Part shown: in pieces, positions 27,007 through 35,438 of the stretch
Layout: each line of letters opens with the position of its first letter
Position numbering within the stretch: the stretch's first letter is position 1
Notes under the pieces: generated by a model
The model's database searches: none
Told to the model about the DNA's origin: nothing
Seen by the model: the letters and a program-made list of their open reading frames with translations, nothing else
Assembly (NCBI RefSeq): GCF_003326475.1
Contig: NZ_JPWA01000002.1
Location: 124,001-188,000 of the forward strand
DNA from: Thalassospira xianhensis MCCC 1A02616
Lineage (GTDB): Bacteria > Pseudomonadota > Alphaproteobacteria > Rhodospirillales > Thalassospiraceae
Reading direction: 5' to 3'
Length of the DNA stretch: 64,000 nucleotides
Translations under genes and position numbers: made by a program

Positions 27007-27881
27007 TGACCAGTACTGATAACGATCTGATCGCCCAAAAGATCGAAGAGCACAAGGAAACAGCGCGAAACTGGTTCCGCCAGTTGCGCGATGAAATCTG
27101 TGCCAGTTTCGAGGTACTCGAAGATAGCTATACCGGACCACTTGCCGATCGTCCTGCCGGGCGGTTTGAACGCAAAAGCTGGGAACGCGGCGAAGGTCAG
27201 GGCGGCGGTGAAATGTCGGTCATGAAGGGCCGTGTGTTTGAAAAGGTCGGGGTCAATATCTCGACCGTGTATGGCGAGTTTTCCGAAAAATTCCGCGCTG
27301 AAATCCCGGGTGCTGCCGAAAACCCTAATTTCTGGGCGGCGGGCATTTCACTGGTGGCGCATCCCTGTTCGCCGCATGTCCCGGCTGTTCACATGAATAC
27401 CCGCCATATCGTGACCACCAAGGCATGGTTTGGCGGTGGGGCCGACCTCACCCCGGTTTTCCCCAAGGATGCCGACACGGCCGATTTTCACGGTGCCTTA
27501 AAGGCCGCCTGTGATGCGCATGGCGATGATTATTACGACCGGTTCAAAAAATGGTGCGATGAATATTTCTTCCTGCCACACCGGAACGAGCCGCGCGGGG
27601 TTGGCGGAATTTTCTATGATTATCTGGATGCCGACTGGGATGCGGATTTTGCCTTCACGCAGGATGTCGGCCGTGCCTTTCGCGATATCTATCCCGAACT
27701 GGTCAAACGCCATTACAACAAGCCATGGACCGACGACGAACGTCGCGCCCAATTGATCAAGCGCGGACGCTATGTCGAGTTTAACCTGCTCCATGATCGC
27801 GGCACACGCTTTGGCCTGATGACCGGTGGCAATACCGAGGCGATCCTGATGTCGCTGCCGCCCGAAGCCAACTGGCCGTAA
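27006..27881 (+). CDS. hemF: Oxygen-dependent coproporphyrinogen-III oxidase
   Basis: 291 residues. Oxidatively decarboxylates coproporphyrinogen III to protoporphyrinogen IX in heme synthesis, using O2. Characteristic blocks are [38 protein letters not shown] and [20 protein letters not shown], with [18 protein letters not shown] near the C-terminus. It is coupled to trmL and lies close to petABC, which need heme. An O2-independent HemN, if present, is outside the window. Confidence 0.97.
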   Translation: MTSTDNDLIAQKIEEHKETARNWFRQLRDEICASFEVLEDSYTGPLADRPAGRFERKSWERGEGQGGGEMSVMKGRVFEKVGVNISTVYGEFSEKFRAEIPGAAENPNFWAAGISLVAHPCSPHVPAVHMNTRHIVTTKAWFGGGADLTPVFPKDADTADFHGALKAACDAHGDDYYDRFKKWCDEYFFLPHRNEPRGVGGIFYDYLDADWDADFAFTQDVGRAFRDIYPELVKRHYNKPWTDDERRAQLIKRGRYVEFNLLHDRGTRFGLMTGGNTEAILMSLPPEANWP

Positions 27882-27903
27882 ATAAATTGTATGAGGAATA
27901 GCG

Positions 27904-27931
27904 AGGGCCGCCTGTTATCCGGGCGGCCTTT
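27904..27931 (+). terminator. Probable terminator of trmL-hemF
   Basis: Seven-base-pair GC stem GGCCGCC / GGCGGCC with a nine-base loop and a short T-run, 23 bases after hemF. Confidence 0.65.
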
Positions 27932-27961
27932 GCATATCTGTGTCGGATTTCAGGTTTCGGG

Positions 27962-28627
27962 CTAGTCGTGAGTCTGGCCGCTAAAGCCGGTTTGCGTCAT
28001 CGATGGCCGGTCACAGAAATCCTCATACCATTGGCTCAGTCTTGGGCGGCCGGTTCTGAAATCGGCCAGTTCGCGAAATGCGATCCAGTCAAGCCCGGTC
28101 GCCAGCGCAATATGGCCGCCATTGATCGGTGTTTTGGGATCAAGTTCGCTTTCCAGATAATCGAAGGCCTCGATCAGCTTGGTTTTCTGCCCTTCTGCTA
28201 GCGGCGGATAACGCAGATTTTCCGGGCGACGGTTGGTTTCCCAGCGATACAGCACACCGGCATCGCACATGCCCTGCGCCAATGCCTGCAAACGCAGGGC
28301 TTTCCAGCGTTCCGTTCCCGTGACCGGGATCAGTTTTCGGCCCGTATGCAGGCTATCGAGATACTCGCAGATCACATCCGAATCAAACAATGCCATGCCA
28401 TCAGGCAGGATCAGAACCGGTACCTTGCCGAGCGGGTTGGCTGCAAAAACCCGGTCATTGCGATTGGTCGGGCTGGTTTCCTGATGGATCACCTCGATCC
28501 GGTCGCCCAATCCGCATTCAAGGGCAAAGACCAATGCCTTGCGGGCAAAGGGCGAATGGGTCTGATAGAGCAGGGTGTGATCGCTGCTTTGTATATCATC
28601 AGACTTTTGTGAAAATGGCGTCGTCAT
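27962..28627 (-). CDS. Glutathione S-transferase family protein
   Basis: 221 residues from the ATG at 28627. The N-terminal thioredoxin-like domain carries LLYQTHSPFARKALVFALE with the presumed active-site Ser, NPLGKVPVLILPDG with the cis-proline, and the glutathione gamma-Glu-binding LFDSDVICEYLD. The C-terminal helical domain follows (about 100-210). The family has detoxification and other glutathione-dependent roles; the substrate is unknown. It is downstream of no obvious operon partner, and a terminator separates it from ilvE. Confidence 0.9.
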   Translation of the reverse strand: MTTPFSQKSDDIQSSDHTLLYQTHSPFARKALVFALECGLGDRIEVIHQETSPTNRNDRVFAANPLGKVPVLILPDGMALFDSDVICEYLDSLHTGRKLIPVTGTERWKALRLQALAQGMCDAGVLYRWETNRRPENLRYPPLAEGQKTKLIEAFDYLESELDPKTPINGGHIALATGLDWIAFRELADFRTGRPRLSQWYEDFCDRPSMTQTGFSGQTHD

Positions 28628-28650
28628 GATGCATTCTTGTCCCTGGATCA

Positions 28651-28686
28651 AAAAATAGCCCGGCAAACGGGTGCCGGGCTATTTTT
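28651..28686 (-). terminator. Terminator of ilvE (works in both directions)
   Basis: Perfect 15-base-pair stem AAAAATAGCCCGGCA / TGCCGGGCTATTTTT with a six-base loop. It is preceded by a second, smaller inverted repeat at 28696-28718 directly after the ilvE stop. Confidence 0.9.
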
Positions 28687-28695
28687 CATTAAAAG

Positions 28696-28718
28696 TGAAT
28701 AATCGGGTTGATTATTCA
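28696..28718. repeat. Nine-base inverted repeat after ilvE
   Basis: Perfect arms TGAATAATC and GATTATTCA with a five-base spacer, between the ilvE stop and its terminator. It is AT-rich and has no T-run. It may act as an mRNA 3' hairpin. Confidence 0.6.
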
Positions 28719-28724
28719 TTTTCC

Positions 28725-29621
28725 CTATTCGGCGGCGACGGCTTCTTTTTCACCGCGTACCAGCGCCATATAGTCTTCCATCAGGGTTTTGCAAACATGG
28801 GCGGGGGTGAAGGTGTAATCGGCGATCGAGGCCACCGGGGTGACTTCGGCAGCCGTTCCGGTCAGGAAGCATTCCTCGAATTCTGCCATTTCTTCAGGCA
28901 TGATCGCGCGCTCGATGACCTCGAAACCGCGTGCTTTCGCAAGCCCGATCACGGTGCGGCGCGTAATACCGTCCAGGAAGCAATCCGGGGTTGGTGTATG
29001 GATTTTGCCATCCTTGACAAAGAACACGTTTGCCCCGGTCGCCTCGGCAATCTGACCGCGATAATCAAGCATCAGCGCATCGGCAAAACCGTTACGTTCC
29101 GCTTCGTGTTTCGACAGGGTGCAGATCATGTAAAGACCGGCTGCCTTGGCCGAAGTCGGGGCGGTATTCGGGGCCGGACGGGCCCATTTCGAAAGTGCCA
29201 GGCGAATGCCTTTCAGGCGTTCTTCGGGCTTGAAATAGCTTGGCCATTCCCAGGTGGCAATCGCGACATTTATGCGTGTGGTCTGGGCCGAAACACCCAT
29301 CATTTCGCTGCCGCGCCATGCAATGCGGCGGATATAGCCATCGGTGATATTGTTGGCTGCCAGCGTTTCAATGACCGCATCATCAAGTTCGGCCGCGCTG
29401 TAGGGCACTTTCATATCGAGAATTTCACCCGATTTGATCAGACGCTGACCATGTTCGGCAAGTTTGAACACTTTACCGTTATAAGCCCGTTCCCCTTCGA
29501 AGACGGCACTGCCATAATGGACCGCATGGCTCAGCACATGGAGGGTGCTTTCACGCCAGGGTTTAAGTTCGCCATTATACCAGATAAAACCATCACGGTT
29601 GTCGAAGGTCGGAGTGATCAT
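28725..29621 (-). CDS. ilvE: Branched-chain amino acid aminotransferase
   Basis: 298 residues, class IV PLP enzyme. Visible elements are FDNRDGFIWYNGELKPWRES, HYGSAVFEGERAY, YIRRIAWRG with the conserved Arg, EATGANVFFVKDG, and the phosphate-binding GITRRTVIGLA segment. It transaminates Leu, Ile and Val. It is divergent from a petP-type MarR gene with a perfect palindrome in between that would overlap the ilvE promoter. This adjacency is common in alphaproteobacteria. Confidence 0.95.
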   Translation of the reverse strand: MITPTFDNRDGFIWYNGELKPWRESTLHVLSHAVHYGSAVFEGERAYNGKVFKLAEHGQRLIKSGEILDMKVPYSAAELDDAVIETLAANNITDGYIRRIAWRGSEMMGVSAQTTRINVAIATWEWPSYFKPEERLKGIRLALSKWARPAPNTAPTSAKAAGLYMICTLSKHEAERNGFADALMLDYRGQIAEATGANVFFVKDGKIHTPTPDCFLDGITRRTVIGLAKARGFEVIERAIMPEEMAEFEECFLTGTAAEVTPVASIADYTFTPAHVCKTLMEDYMALVRGEKEAVAAE

Positions 29622-29703
29622 TTGCCAGATTCCAATTCAAAAGGGCACTTGGACGTAACTTTATGTCCTTAATTGTCTGGCCGGAGTAACATTCATCGAT
29701 TAA

Positions 29704-29724
29704 TATGTCAATATAACTGACATA
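29704..29724. promoter_or_regulatory. Perfect 7-7-7 palindrome, likely MarR/PetP operator
   Basis: Arms TATGTCA (29704-29710) and TGACATA (29718-29724) with a seven-base spacer, 11 bases upstream of the MarR-type ATG. On the minus strand TTGACA within this site would be a good -35 for ilvE, so binding could repress both genes. Confidence 0.7.
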
Positions 29725-29734
29725 ACGGAAAAGC

Positions 29735-30250
29735 ATGGCTGATATCTCAACACGCAAGGTAAACCCGCTTTTTCTGCGGGAAGAAGAGCTTAGGCAAGGT
29801 ATTGAACTGCTGTTCTATGCCTATCGCGATTTCACGGCAGTGGCAGATCAGATTCTTGAGCAATATAATTTCGGTCGCGCCCATCACCGGGTCATCTATT
29901 TCGTAAGTCGGAACCCCGGTATTACGGTAAGCGAGCTTCTGTCGATTCTAAAAATCACCAAGCAGTCCCTGTCGCGTGTTTTGGGCCAGCTCGTGCGCGA
30001 AGGATTTATTGATCAGAAAACCGGTGTGCAGGATCGCCGCCAGCGGCTTTTGACCCTGACGGAAAAGGGTGATGCGCTGGAACGTGAGCTGACCGAAAAT
30101 CAGCGCGGCCTGATTGCGGCCGCCTATCGCGAAGCCGGGGCCGAGGCGGTTGAAGGGTTCCGCAAGGTGATGCTGGGCATGCTCGAAGAACCGGACCGTG
30201 CCCGTTTCACCGACGACAGCCCGCCGGGTATGCGCCGCCGGGCCAGCTAG
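29735..30250 (+). CDS. petP: MarR-family regulator, PetP type
   Basis: 171 residues. Winged HTH about 50-115 with HHRVIYFVSRNPGITVSELL and TKQSLSRVLGQLVREGFI, then the wing QDRRQRLLTLTEKG. The C-terminal tail is typical of PetP. In Rhodobacter capsulatus petP and petR lie upstream of petABC and are needed for normal bc1 expression; here petABC is about 3.6 kb away. It is separated from the response regulator by a terminator and about 150 bases, so the two may be independently expressed. The symbol is by family and context. Confidence 0.8.
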   Translation: MADISTRKVNPLFLREEELRQGIELLFYAYRDFTAVADQILEQYNFGRAHHRVIYFVSRNPGITVSELLSILKITKQSLSRVLGQLVREGFIDQKTGVQDRRQRLLTLTEKGDALERELTENQRGLIAAAYREAGAEAVEGFRKVMLGMLEEPDRARFTDDSPPGMRRRAS

Positions 30251-30286
30251 TGTAAAGCCGGTCTTGATTTCAATCGTGCGACATCA

Positions 30287-30322
30287 AGCGGATCAGGATG
30301 ATGGCCTGATCCGCTGTCTTTT
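30287..30322 (+). terminator. Terminator after petP
   Basis: Perfect 11-base-pair stem AGCGGATCAGG / CCTGATCCGCT with a seven-base loop, followed by GTCTTTT. Confidence 0.85.
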
Positions 30323-30407
30323 GGACAGATACAATTTTGAAACTTTTTTTTGCCTAACTCGCATAGGATAAAGCGTTTCAAATGTTCAGCTTTCAGGAGA
30401 GCCGCGT

Positions 30408-31136
30408 ATGACAAATCAGGATCAACCGCATATCCTTGTGGTCGATGATGATGACCGTCTGCGTGATCTGCTGACCCGCTATCTTGGCGAAAACGGGTTT
30501 GTCGTCTCGGCGTCGCGAAATGCCGCCGAAGCAAGGTCTAGCCTTGGCGGATTGCAGTTTGACCTTCTGGTGCTGGATGTTCTGATGCCCGGTGAAAAAG
30601 GTGTCGATCTTGCGCGCAGTCTGCGGGACGAAGGGTCCAAGGTGCCTATCCTTCTGCTGACGGCACTTTCGGAAACCGAAGACCGCATTTCCGGGCTTGA
30701 GGCGGGGGCCGATGATTACCTTGCCAAGCCGTTTGAGCCGCGTGAGCTCGTCCTTAGGATCGAAGCCATTTTACGGCGTTACGCCGAGGCGCCGGTACCA
30801 GTTACTGACGAGATGCGCGGCGAGACATCGACCATGGCGCAGTTTGGTGGCTTCACCTTTGATGTCAGCCGGATGACCTTGCAGCGCGGATCGGAACATA
30901 TCTATCTGACAAGTGCAGAGCAGGCGCTTCTGGCGGCCCTTGTCCGGCGGCGCGGTGAAGCGACAACCCGCGAAGAACTTCACCAGATGATGGGGGGCAA
31001 CTCCGTTGATCCGGGGGCATCGCGCAGTATTGATGTGCAGGTGACGCGCCTTCGGCGCAAGTTTGAGGAAGACCCAAAACAACCAAGATACTTGCAGACT
31101 GTACGCGGACGGGGCTATGTGCTGTATGTGGATTAA
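30408..31136 (+). CDS. petR: OmpR-family response regulator, PetR type
   Basis: 242 residues. The receiver domain (about 8-120) has the acidic pocket VVDDDD, phosphoacceptor Asp57 in LLVLDVLMPG, LLTALSE and the conserved Lys in DYLAKPFEP. A winged-helix output domain (about 140-240) contains LTSAEQALLAAL and VDVQVTRLRRKFEEDP-like sequence. It pairs with the sensor kinase 51 bases downstream and matches PetR by context. PetR in Rhodobacter acts on bc1 genes. Confidence 0.85.
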   Translation: MTNQDQPHILVVDDDDRLRDLLTRYLGENGFVVSASRNAAEARSSLGGLQFDLLVLDVLMPGEKGVDLARSLRDEGSKVPILLLTALSETEDRISGLEAGADDYLAKPFEPRELVLRIEAILRRYAEAPVPVTDEMRGETSTMAQFGGFTFDVSRMTLQRGSEHIYLTSAEQALLAALVRRRGEATTREELHQMMGGNSVDPGASRSIDVQVTRLRRKFEEDPKQPRYLQTVRGRGYVLYVD

Positions 31137-31187
31137 AGACAGAACGCCGAACCGTCGGCGCGATGAACACGAATAAGGATAAGGGTA

Positions 31188-32522
31188 TTGGGCAGCGGAA
31201 AAACAGGATGGATCAAATCGCTGATGCCGTCAGGTCTTCTGGGGCGGTCGCTGTTGATCCTGATGACGCCGATGCTGCTGTTGCAGATCGTCACCGTGCT
31301 GATCTTTTTCGAACGGCACTGGGATACGGTTGCGCGCCAACTGAGCCGTGGTCTTGCGGGTGATGTTGTTTTCGTTATCGACTATCTTGGCGAATATCCG
31401 GATGCGGAGCATTTTGAATGGCTGCAGCATTCCGCACGTACGCGTTTGCAGCTTGATATCCTGTTTGAACCAGATGAAATCCTTGAGCAGCAGATTACCC
31501 AACCGCCGTTCGGACTGGTGTCCCAGGAGCTGTTCACCGCATTGGATGAACGTCTGGAACGTCCATTCTTCTTTGATCTTGATATAGACAATCGGCAGCT
31601 TGAAATCCGGGTGCAGTTGAAGGACGGCGTTCTTTCGATAATTGCGCCGCGCAAGCGTCTTTATTCCTCGACCACGTATATCTTCTTCATGTGGATCGCC
31701 GGTTCCGCGTTGATCCTGTACGGTGTTGCCGTGATGTTCATGCGCAATCAGGTGCGTCCGATCCGCCGTCTTGCCAAGGCTGCCGACCAGTTTGGTCGTG
31801 GGGTTGAAGTTGATACCTTCAAACCCGAAGGGGCGGCAGAGGTGCGACTGGCAGCATCGTCCTTCATTTCGATGCGCGACCGTATTGCACGCCATTTATC
31901 GCAACGGACCGCCTTGCTGGCGGGGGTGTCGCATGATCTGCGCACGCCACTAACGCGCATGAAGCTGGAACTGGCGATGCAGGGTTCGCTGCCCGGTGTC
32001 GATGCGCTAAAACAGGACGTCGTCGATATGGAGCGCATGGTCGATGCCTATCTTGCCTTTGCGCGTGGTGAAGAGGGCGAGAAGGCCGTTCCGACCGATA
32101 TCGGCAAGCTGATTACCGATCAGGTCGGCGAATCTCTTCGGGACGGCCAGCAGATCGACCTGCATATTGCCGATAGTCTGGAAATGGATTTGCGTCCGCA
32201 ATCCGTACGGCGCTGCCTTGCCAATATCATGTCCAATGCCGGGCGCTATGCCAACAACCTGTCCGTGCGTGCCGGACGTCGCGGGCAGGATTATGAAATC
32301 GTGTTTGACGATGACGGTCCCGGCATCCCCGCCGACAAGCGCGAAGAAGTCTTCAAACCGTTCTATCGTCTTGAGGAGTCCCGCAATCAGGCGACGGGCG
32401 GGGTTGGGCTCGGTATGACAATTGCCCGCGACTCAGCGCGCGGTCATGGCGGCGATGTATTCCTTGAAGATGCACCGGGCGGTGGTCTTCGCGTGCGTCT
32501 TGTTCTGCCGCTCGGGCATTAA
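31188..32522 (+). CDS. Sensor histidine kinase (EnvZ-like) partner of PetR
   Basis: 444 residues from a TTG with AAGGATAAGGG just upstream; an ATG at 31224 is an alternative. Layout: membrane segment 1 (about 20-40), periplasmic part (about 45-160), membrane segment 2 (about 165-190), HAMP, HisKA with His249 in GVSHDLRTPLTRMK, and HATPase with N, G1 (DDDGPGIP) and G2 (GGVGLGMTIA) boxes. It would phosphorylate the adjacent response regulator. The signal is unknown. Confidence 0.9.
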   Translation: MGSGKTGWIKSLMPSGLLGRSLLILMTPMLLLQIVTVLIFFERHWDTVARQLSRGLAGDVVFVIDYLGEYPDAEHFEWLQHSARTRLQLDILFEPDEILEQQITQPPFGLVSQELFTALDERLERPFFFDLDIDNRQLEIRVQLKDGVLSIIAPRKRLYSSTTYIFFMWIAGSALILYGVAVMFMRNQVRPIRRLAKAADQFGRGVEVDTFKPEGAAEVRLAASSFISMRDRIARHLSQRTALLAGVSHDLRTPLTRMKLELAMQGSLPGVDALKQDVVDMERMVDAYLAFARGEEGEKAVPTDIGKLITDQVGESLRDGQQIDLHIADSLEMDLRPQSVRRCLANIMSNAGRYANNLSVRAGRRGQDYEIVFDDDGPGIPADKREEVFKPFYRLEESRNQATGGVGLGMTIARDSARGHGGDVFLEDAPGGGLRVRLVLPLGH

Positions 32523-32542
32523 GTGTCTGGTTCTGCCAAACG

Positions 32543-32577
32543 AAAAAGCCCCCGCAATATGTGAGGGGCTTTTGTTT
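32543..32577. terminator. Bidirectional terminator, sensor kinase and nitroreductase
   Basis: Nine-base-pair stem AAAAGCCCC / GGGGCTTTT with inner pairing, T-runs on both sides, in a convergent gap. Confidence 0.88.
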
Positions 32578-32593
32578 TGAAAGCTGCCGAACC

Positions 32594-33289
32594 TTAGAAG
32601 AAGGTCGCGATTTCCGAGAGGTCTTTTTTCTCCGTCGCGTGTTTCGGGATCGTCGCATCCAGTGCCGGATATCCGGTGACCAGCAGGATATAGGGCTTGT
32701 TGTGCTCCGGGCGTTGGCAAATCTCGGTCAGGAAGCTCATCGGGTTCGGCGTGTGCGTTAATGTTGCAAGCCCTGCGCGATGCAGGGCGGCAATCAGAAA
32801 GCCGGTGGCGATGGAAACGGATTCCGGCACGTAATAGTTTTTGCGGAGCTTCCCGTCAGCCGAGGCACTTCTGCGTTCACCGAAAATGCAAATCAGCCAG
32901 GGCGCGATTTCCAGAAACGGTTTGCTGTCATCCGTGCCAAGCGGGCGCAGGGCCTCTATCCATTCTTCACCGGCGCGACCGGCATAAAAGGCACGTTCTT
33001 CTTCCTCGGCCGCCGTGCGGATTTTCTTTTTCATTGCCGCATCACCGATAACGGAAAAATGCCATGGCTGATGATTGGCCCCATTGGGGGCCGTACCCGC
33101 CGCACGAATACAGGTTTCGATGATATCGCGTGGTACTGGACGATCCGAAAATTCGCGCACGGTGTGGCGCGTTCGGATTTCATCGTAAAATGCCTGGGCC
33201 CCGCGGCGCATCTCGTCAATCGGGCGTTCCTGATAATTGGGCAACGGGATCGGTAAAAAATCGGTGGTCGGCGCGGGGCGGGTTGTCAT
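32594..33289 (-). CDS. Nitroreductase-family flavoprotein, iodotyrosine-deiodinase-like
   Basis: 231 residues from the ATG at 33289; a GTG at 33298 would add three residues, and neither has a clear ribosome binding site. FMN-binding family blocks are [32 protein letters not shown] and [20 protein letters not shown], followed by [15 protein letters not shown]. These resemble bacterial iodotyrosine deiodinase homologues more than NfsA/NfsB. The substrate is unknown; reductive dehalogenation of a halotyrosine is possible but unproven. A palindrome upstream is shared with the neighbouring GntR gene. Confidence 0.85.
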   Translation of the reverse strand: MTTRPAPTTDFLPIPLPNYQERPIDEMRRGAQAFYDEIRTRHTVREFSDRPVPRDIIETCIRAAGTAPNGANHQPWHFSVIGDAAMKKKIRTAAEEEERAFYAGRAGEEWIEALRPLGTDDSKPFLEIAPWLICIFGERRSASADGKLRKNYYVPESVSIATGFLIAALHRAGLATLTHTPNPMSFLTEICQRPEHNKPYILLVTGYPALDATIPKHATEKKDLSEIATFF

Positions 33290-33315
33290 GGGGTTCACTA
33301 ATTTTGTTTGTTTAA

Positions 33316-33331
33316 ATTGTCAGACAATATT
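33316..33331. promoter_or_regulatory. GntR-type palindrome before the nitroreductase
   Basis: ATTGTC-A-GACAAT (33316-33328), extended by ATT. The same 16 bases occur at 34277-34292 upstream of the GntR gene. It lies about 27 bases upstream of the nitroreductase start. TTGTCnGACAA is a common FCD/GntR operator form. Confidence 0.75.
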
Positions 33332-33490
33332 AATGAAGGAAATTCAGGGATGCAAGTCTCGTGTGCTTCGTCACCCCTTCTCTGTCCGGGGATGGGTAAG
33401 TAATCCGGTTCGGGTGCGTATTCTCGTGGGTGGCGATGTCTTTTCCGCTCGCCCGTTTGGAAAGTGAGTAGGCAGGGGCTGGGAGGGCCG

Positions 33491-34174
33491 TCAGTCTTCC
33501 GGGCTTTCGGCAAAATGAGTGTCGGGCAGCGCTTGCACCAGCTGGCGCGAGTGATCGACATGGTCGATCATGATGGCTTCGGCCTTGTCGGCGTCACCGG
33601 CAAGGACGGCATCGACAATGTCGCGATGCTGGGGATTGGTTTGCAGCACCTTGTCATCTGCGACCAGAACGCGGAATTGCAGCCAATAGACGCTGTTGGA
33701 AATGCGGCGTAGTTGTTCAGACAGAAGCGCATTTCCGGTGACATCGGCAAATAGCATATGGAAGGCAAGGTTGTGGCGTGACATGGCCGCAAGGTCATTG
33801 CGGGCCTCGGCACTATCGAGTTCGGCCTGAATGGATTGCAATTGCACCGCATCGACCTGGAGGATCGGGGTTGCAAGCCGTACGGCGAGACCTTCAAGCG
33901 CGCCGCGCACGACAAACAGATCATCCACTTCGCGCCGCGTCATGTGACGGACACTAACCCCGCGATAGGGCTGACTGAGCAGAAGGCCGTCTGCCGTCAG
34001 TTGCCGAAAAGCTTCGCGAACGGATGGCCGGCTGACCCCAAGACGTTTGGCGAAGTCGATTTCGGTCAGACGTTGGCCGGGTACGAGGCGACCGTCACGA
34101 ATTGCATTGGTGATGGTATCGGAAACGTGCTGAACAGTCAGGGCCTCGGTGGCGGAAGCATCGGTTTCTGTCAT
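33491..34174 (-). CDS. GntR-family regulator with FCD domain
   Basis: 227 residues. The N-terminal winged HTH (about 10-80) has VSDTITNAIRDGRLVPGQRL, TEIDFAKRLGVSRPSVREAF and RQLTADGLL. The FCD ligand domain (about 90-220) has conserved Asp/His metal-ligand positions, including HNLAFHMLFADVTGN. FadR/VanR-type regulators respond to organic acids. It lies about 200 bases upstream of the nitroreductase on the same strand, and both are preceded by the same palindrome, suggesting autoregulation and control of the nitroreductase. The effector is unknown. Confidence 0.93.
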   Translation of the reverse strand: MTETDASATEALTVQHVSDTITNAIRDGRLVPGQRLTEIDFAKRLGVSRPSVREAFRQLTADGLLLSQPYRGVSVRHMTRREVDDLFVVRGALEGLAVRLATPILQVDAVQLQSIQAELDSAEARNDLAAMSRHNLAFHMLFADVTGNALLSEQLRRISNSVYWLQFRVLVADDKVLQTNPQHRDIVDAVLAGDADKAEAIMIDHVDHSRQLVQALPDTHFAESPED

Positions 34175-34484
34175 TTATCACCGGATTGCGATGGATCATT
34201 GCTGCTGGGCACATCCTGTCCTATCTAGGAGGGACTTCGCGGTTGCGATATATGCCTGATGCGATTATCGTGCACTATTGTCAGACAATATTCTACACTT
34301 AATTTATATGTTTCTTCGTGGTTCCACATAAAAACACACAACGAGTGAATGTTTTCTTGCGATATACCTTTGATTGATGTTAAATCGCGTCAACTTGGCA
34401 TGGATACGGTGCCGTGAAAGTGTGTCCGTCGTTCCCGCCACGGTCCAGTAGAAAGCTCTAGACGAAACGGATTGATGCAGCGTT
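34175..34484. promoter_or_regulatory. GntR gene / fpr divergent intergenic region
   Basis: This 310-base gap has no gene. At 34277-34292 it holds the same 16-base element ATTGTC-A-GACAAT-ATT found before the nitroreductase, about 100 bases upstream of the GntR start. It must also hold the fpr promoter. No reliable FNR box or promoter hexamers were found near fpr. Confidence 0.6.
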
Positions 34485-35261
34485 ATGGCCAGCAATTTAA
34501 ACGAAGAAACAGTCACTTACGTCCATCACTGGACTGACACCCTCTTCACCTTCAAAACCACCCGTGATCCGGGTTTCCGGTTCATCAACGGTCAGTTTGC
34601 CATGATCGGACTCGAAGTCGAAGGCAAGCCGCTTTTGCGCGCCTATTCAATGGTCAGTGCCAATTACGACGAGGAACTTGAATTCTTCTCGATCAAGGTG
34701 CCGAACGGTCCGCTGACATCGCGTTTGCAGCATATCAAAGTAGGTGACAAGATTCTCGTCGGGCGCAAGCCGACCGGAACCCTGATCCATGACAATCTGC
34801 TTCCGGGTAAAAACCTTTGGCTGCTGTCGACCGGTACCGGTCTGGCACCGTTCATGAGCGTCATTCGTGATTACGAGACCTATGAGCGTTACGACAAGGT
34901 CATCCTTGTTCATGGCTGCCGCGAAGTTCGTGAACTAGCCTATCAGGAATTCATCCACAGCGAGCTGCCCAACAATGAATTCTTTGGCGAAGATGTCCAG
35001 AACAAGCTTCTGTATTATCCGACCGTGACCCGTGAGGAATTCAAACATCAGGGCCGCATTACCGATCTGATGAAGTCCGGCAAGCTTTATGACGATCTGG
35101 GGATGGACAAGCCGACCCTTGAAAATGATCGTTTCATGCTGTGCGGTAATCCGGAAATGATTGCCGAAACCCGCCAAATGCTGGTCGAGTGGGGCGGTAA
35201 GGAAGGTAATATGAACGAGCCCGGTCACTTCGTGATCGAGAAGGCGTTCGTCGAGAAATAA
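34485..35261 (+). CDS. fpr: Ferredoxin/flavodoxin-NADP+ reductase
   Basis: 258 residues, subclass typical of proteobacteria. The FAD-binding region has RAYSMVSANYDEELEFF; the NADP region has LLSTGTGLAPFMSVIRDYE, VILVHGCREVRELAY and MLCGNPEMIAETR. The C-terminus ends in VEK with an aromatic residue close by (HFVIEKAFVEK). It exchanges electrons between NADPH and ferredoxin/flavodoxin, often as part of oxidative-stress or Fe-S metabolism. It is followed by a strong terminator, so it is monocistronic. Confidence 0.95.
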   Translation: MASNLNEETVTYVHHWTDTLFTFKTTRDPGFRFINGQFAMIGLEVEGKPLLRAYSMVSANYDEELEFFSIKVPNGPLTSRLQHIKVGDKILVGRKPTGTLIHDNLLPGKNLWLLSTGTGLAPFMSVIRDYETYERYDKVILVHGCREVRELAYQEFIHSELPNNEFFGEDVQNKLLYYPTVTREEFKHQGRITDLMKSGKLYDDLGMDKPTLENDRFMLCGNPEMIAETRQMLVEWGGKEGNMNEPGHFVIEKAFVEK

Positions 35262-35286
35262 CGCATTTCAGGGCAATCAGTGATTT

Positions 35287-35323
35287 GACAAAAGCGCACC
35301 TCCGGGGGCGCTTTTGTCATTTT
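35287..35323 (+). terminator. Terminator of fpr
   Basis: Perfect 11-base-pair stem GACAAAAGCGC / GCGCTTTTGTC with a ten-base loop, then ATTTTG. Confidence 0.88.
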
Positions 35324-35438
35324 GTACTCCTCATATGGGGATATGGGTGCCTATACATATGTATTAATTATGGCGTCACCAAAAGCCAGATCGCAGCAAC
35401 AGCATTGACGTTCTGGTACTCCTTTCATGAGGTATGTG

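Noticed and set aside
34370-34400. FNR/Anr-like sequence TTGAT...GTCAA upstream of fpr
   Set aside because: Half-sites are not spaced as TTGAT-N4-ATCAA and do not match; insufficient to call.
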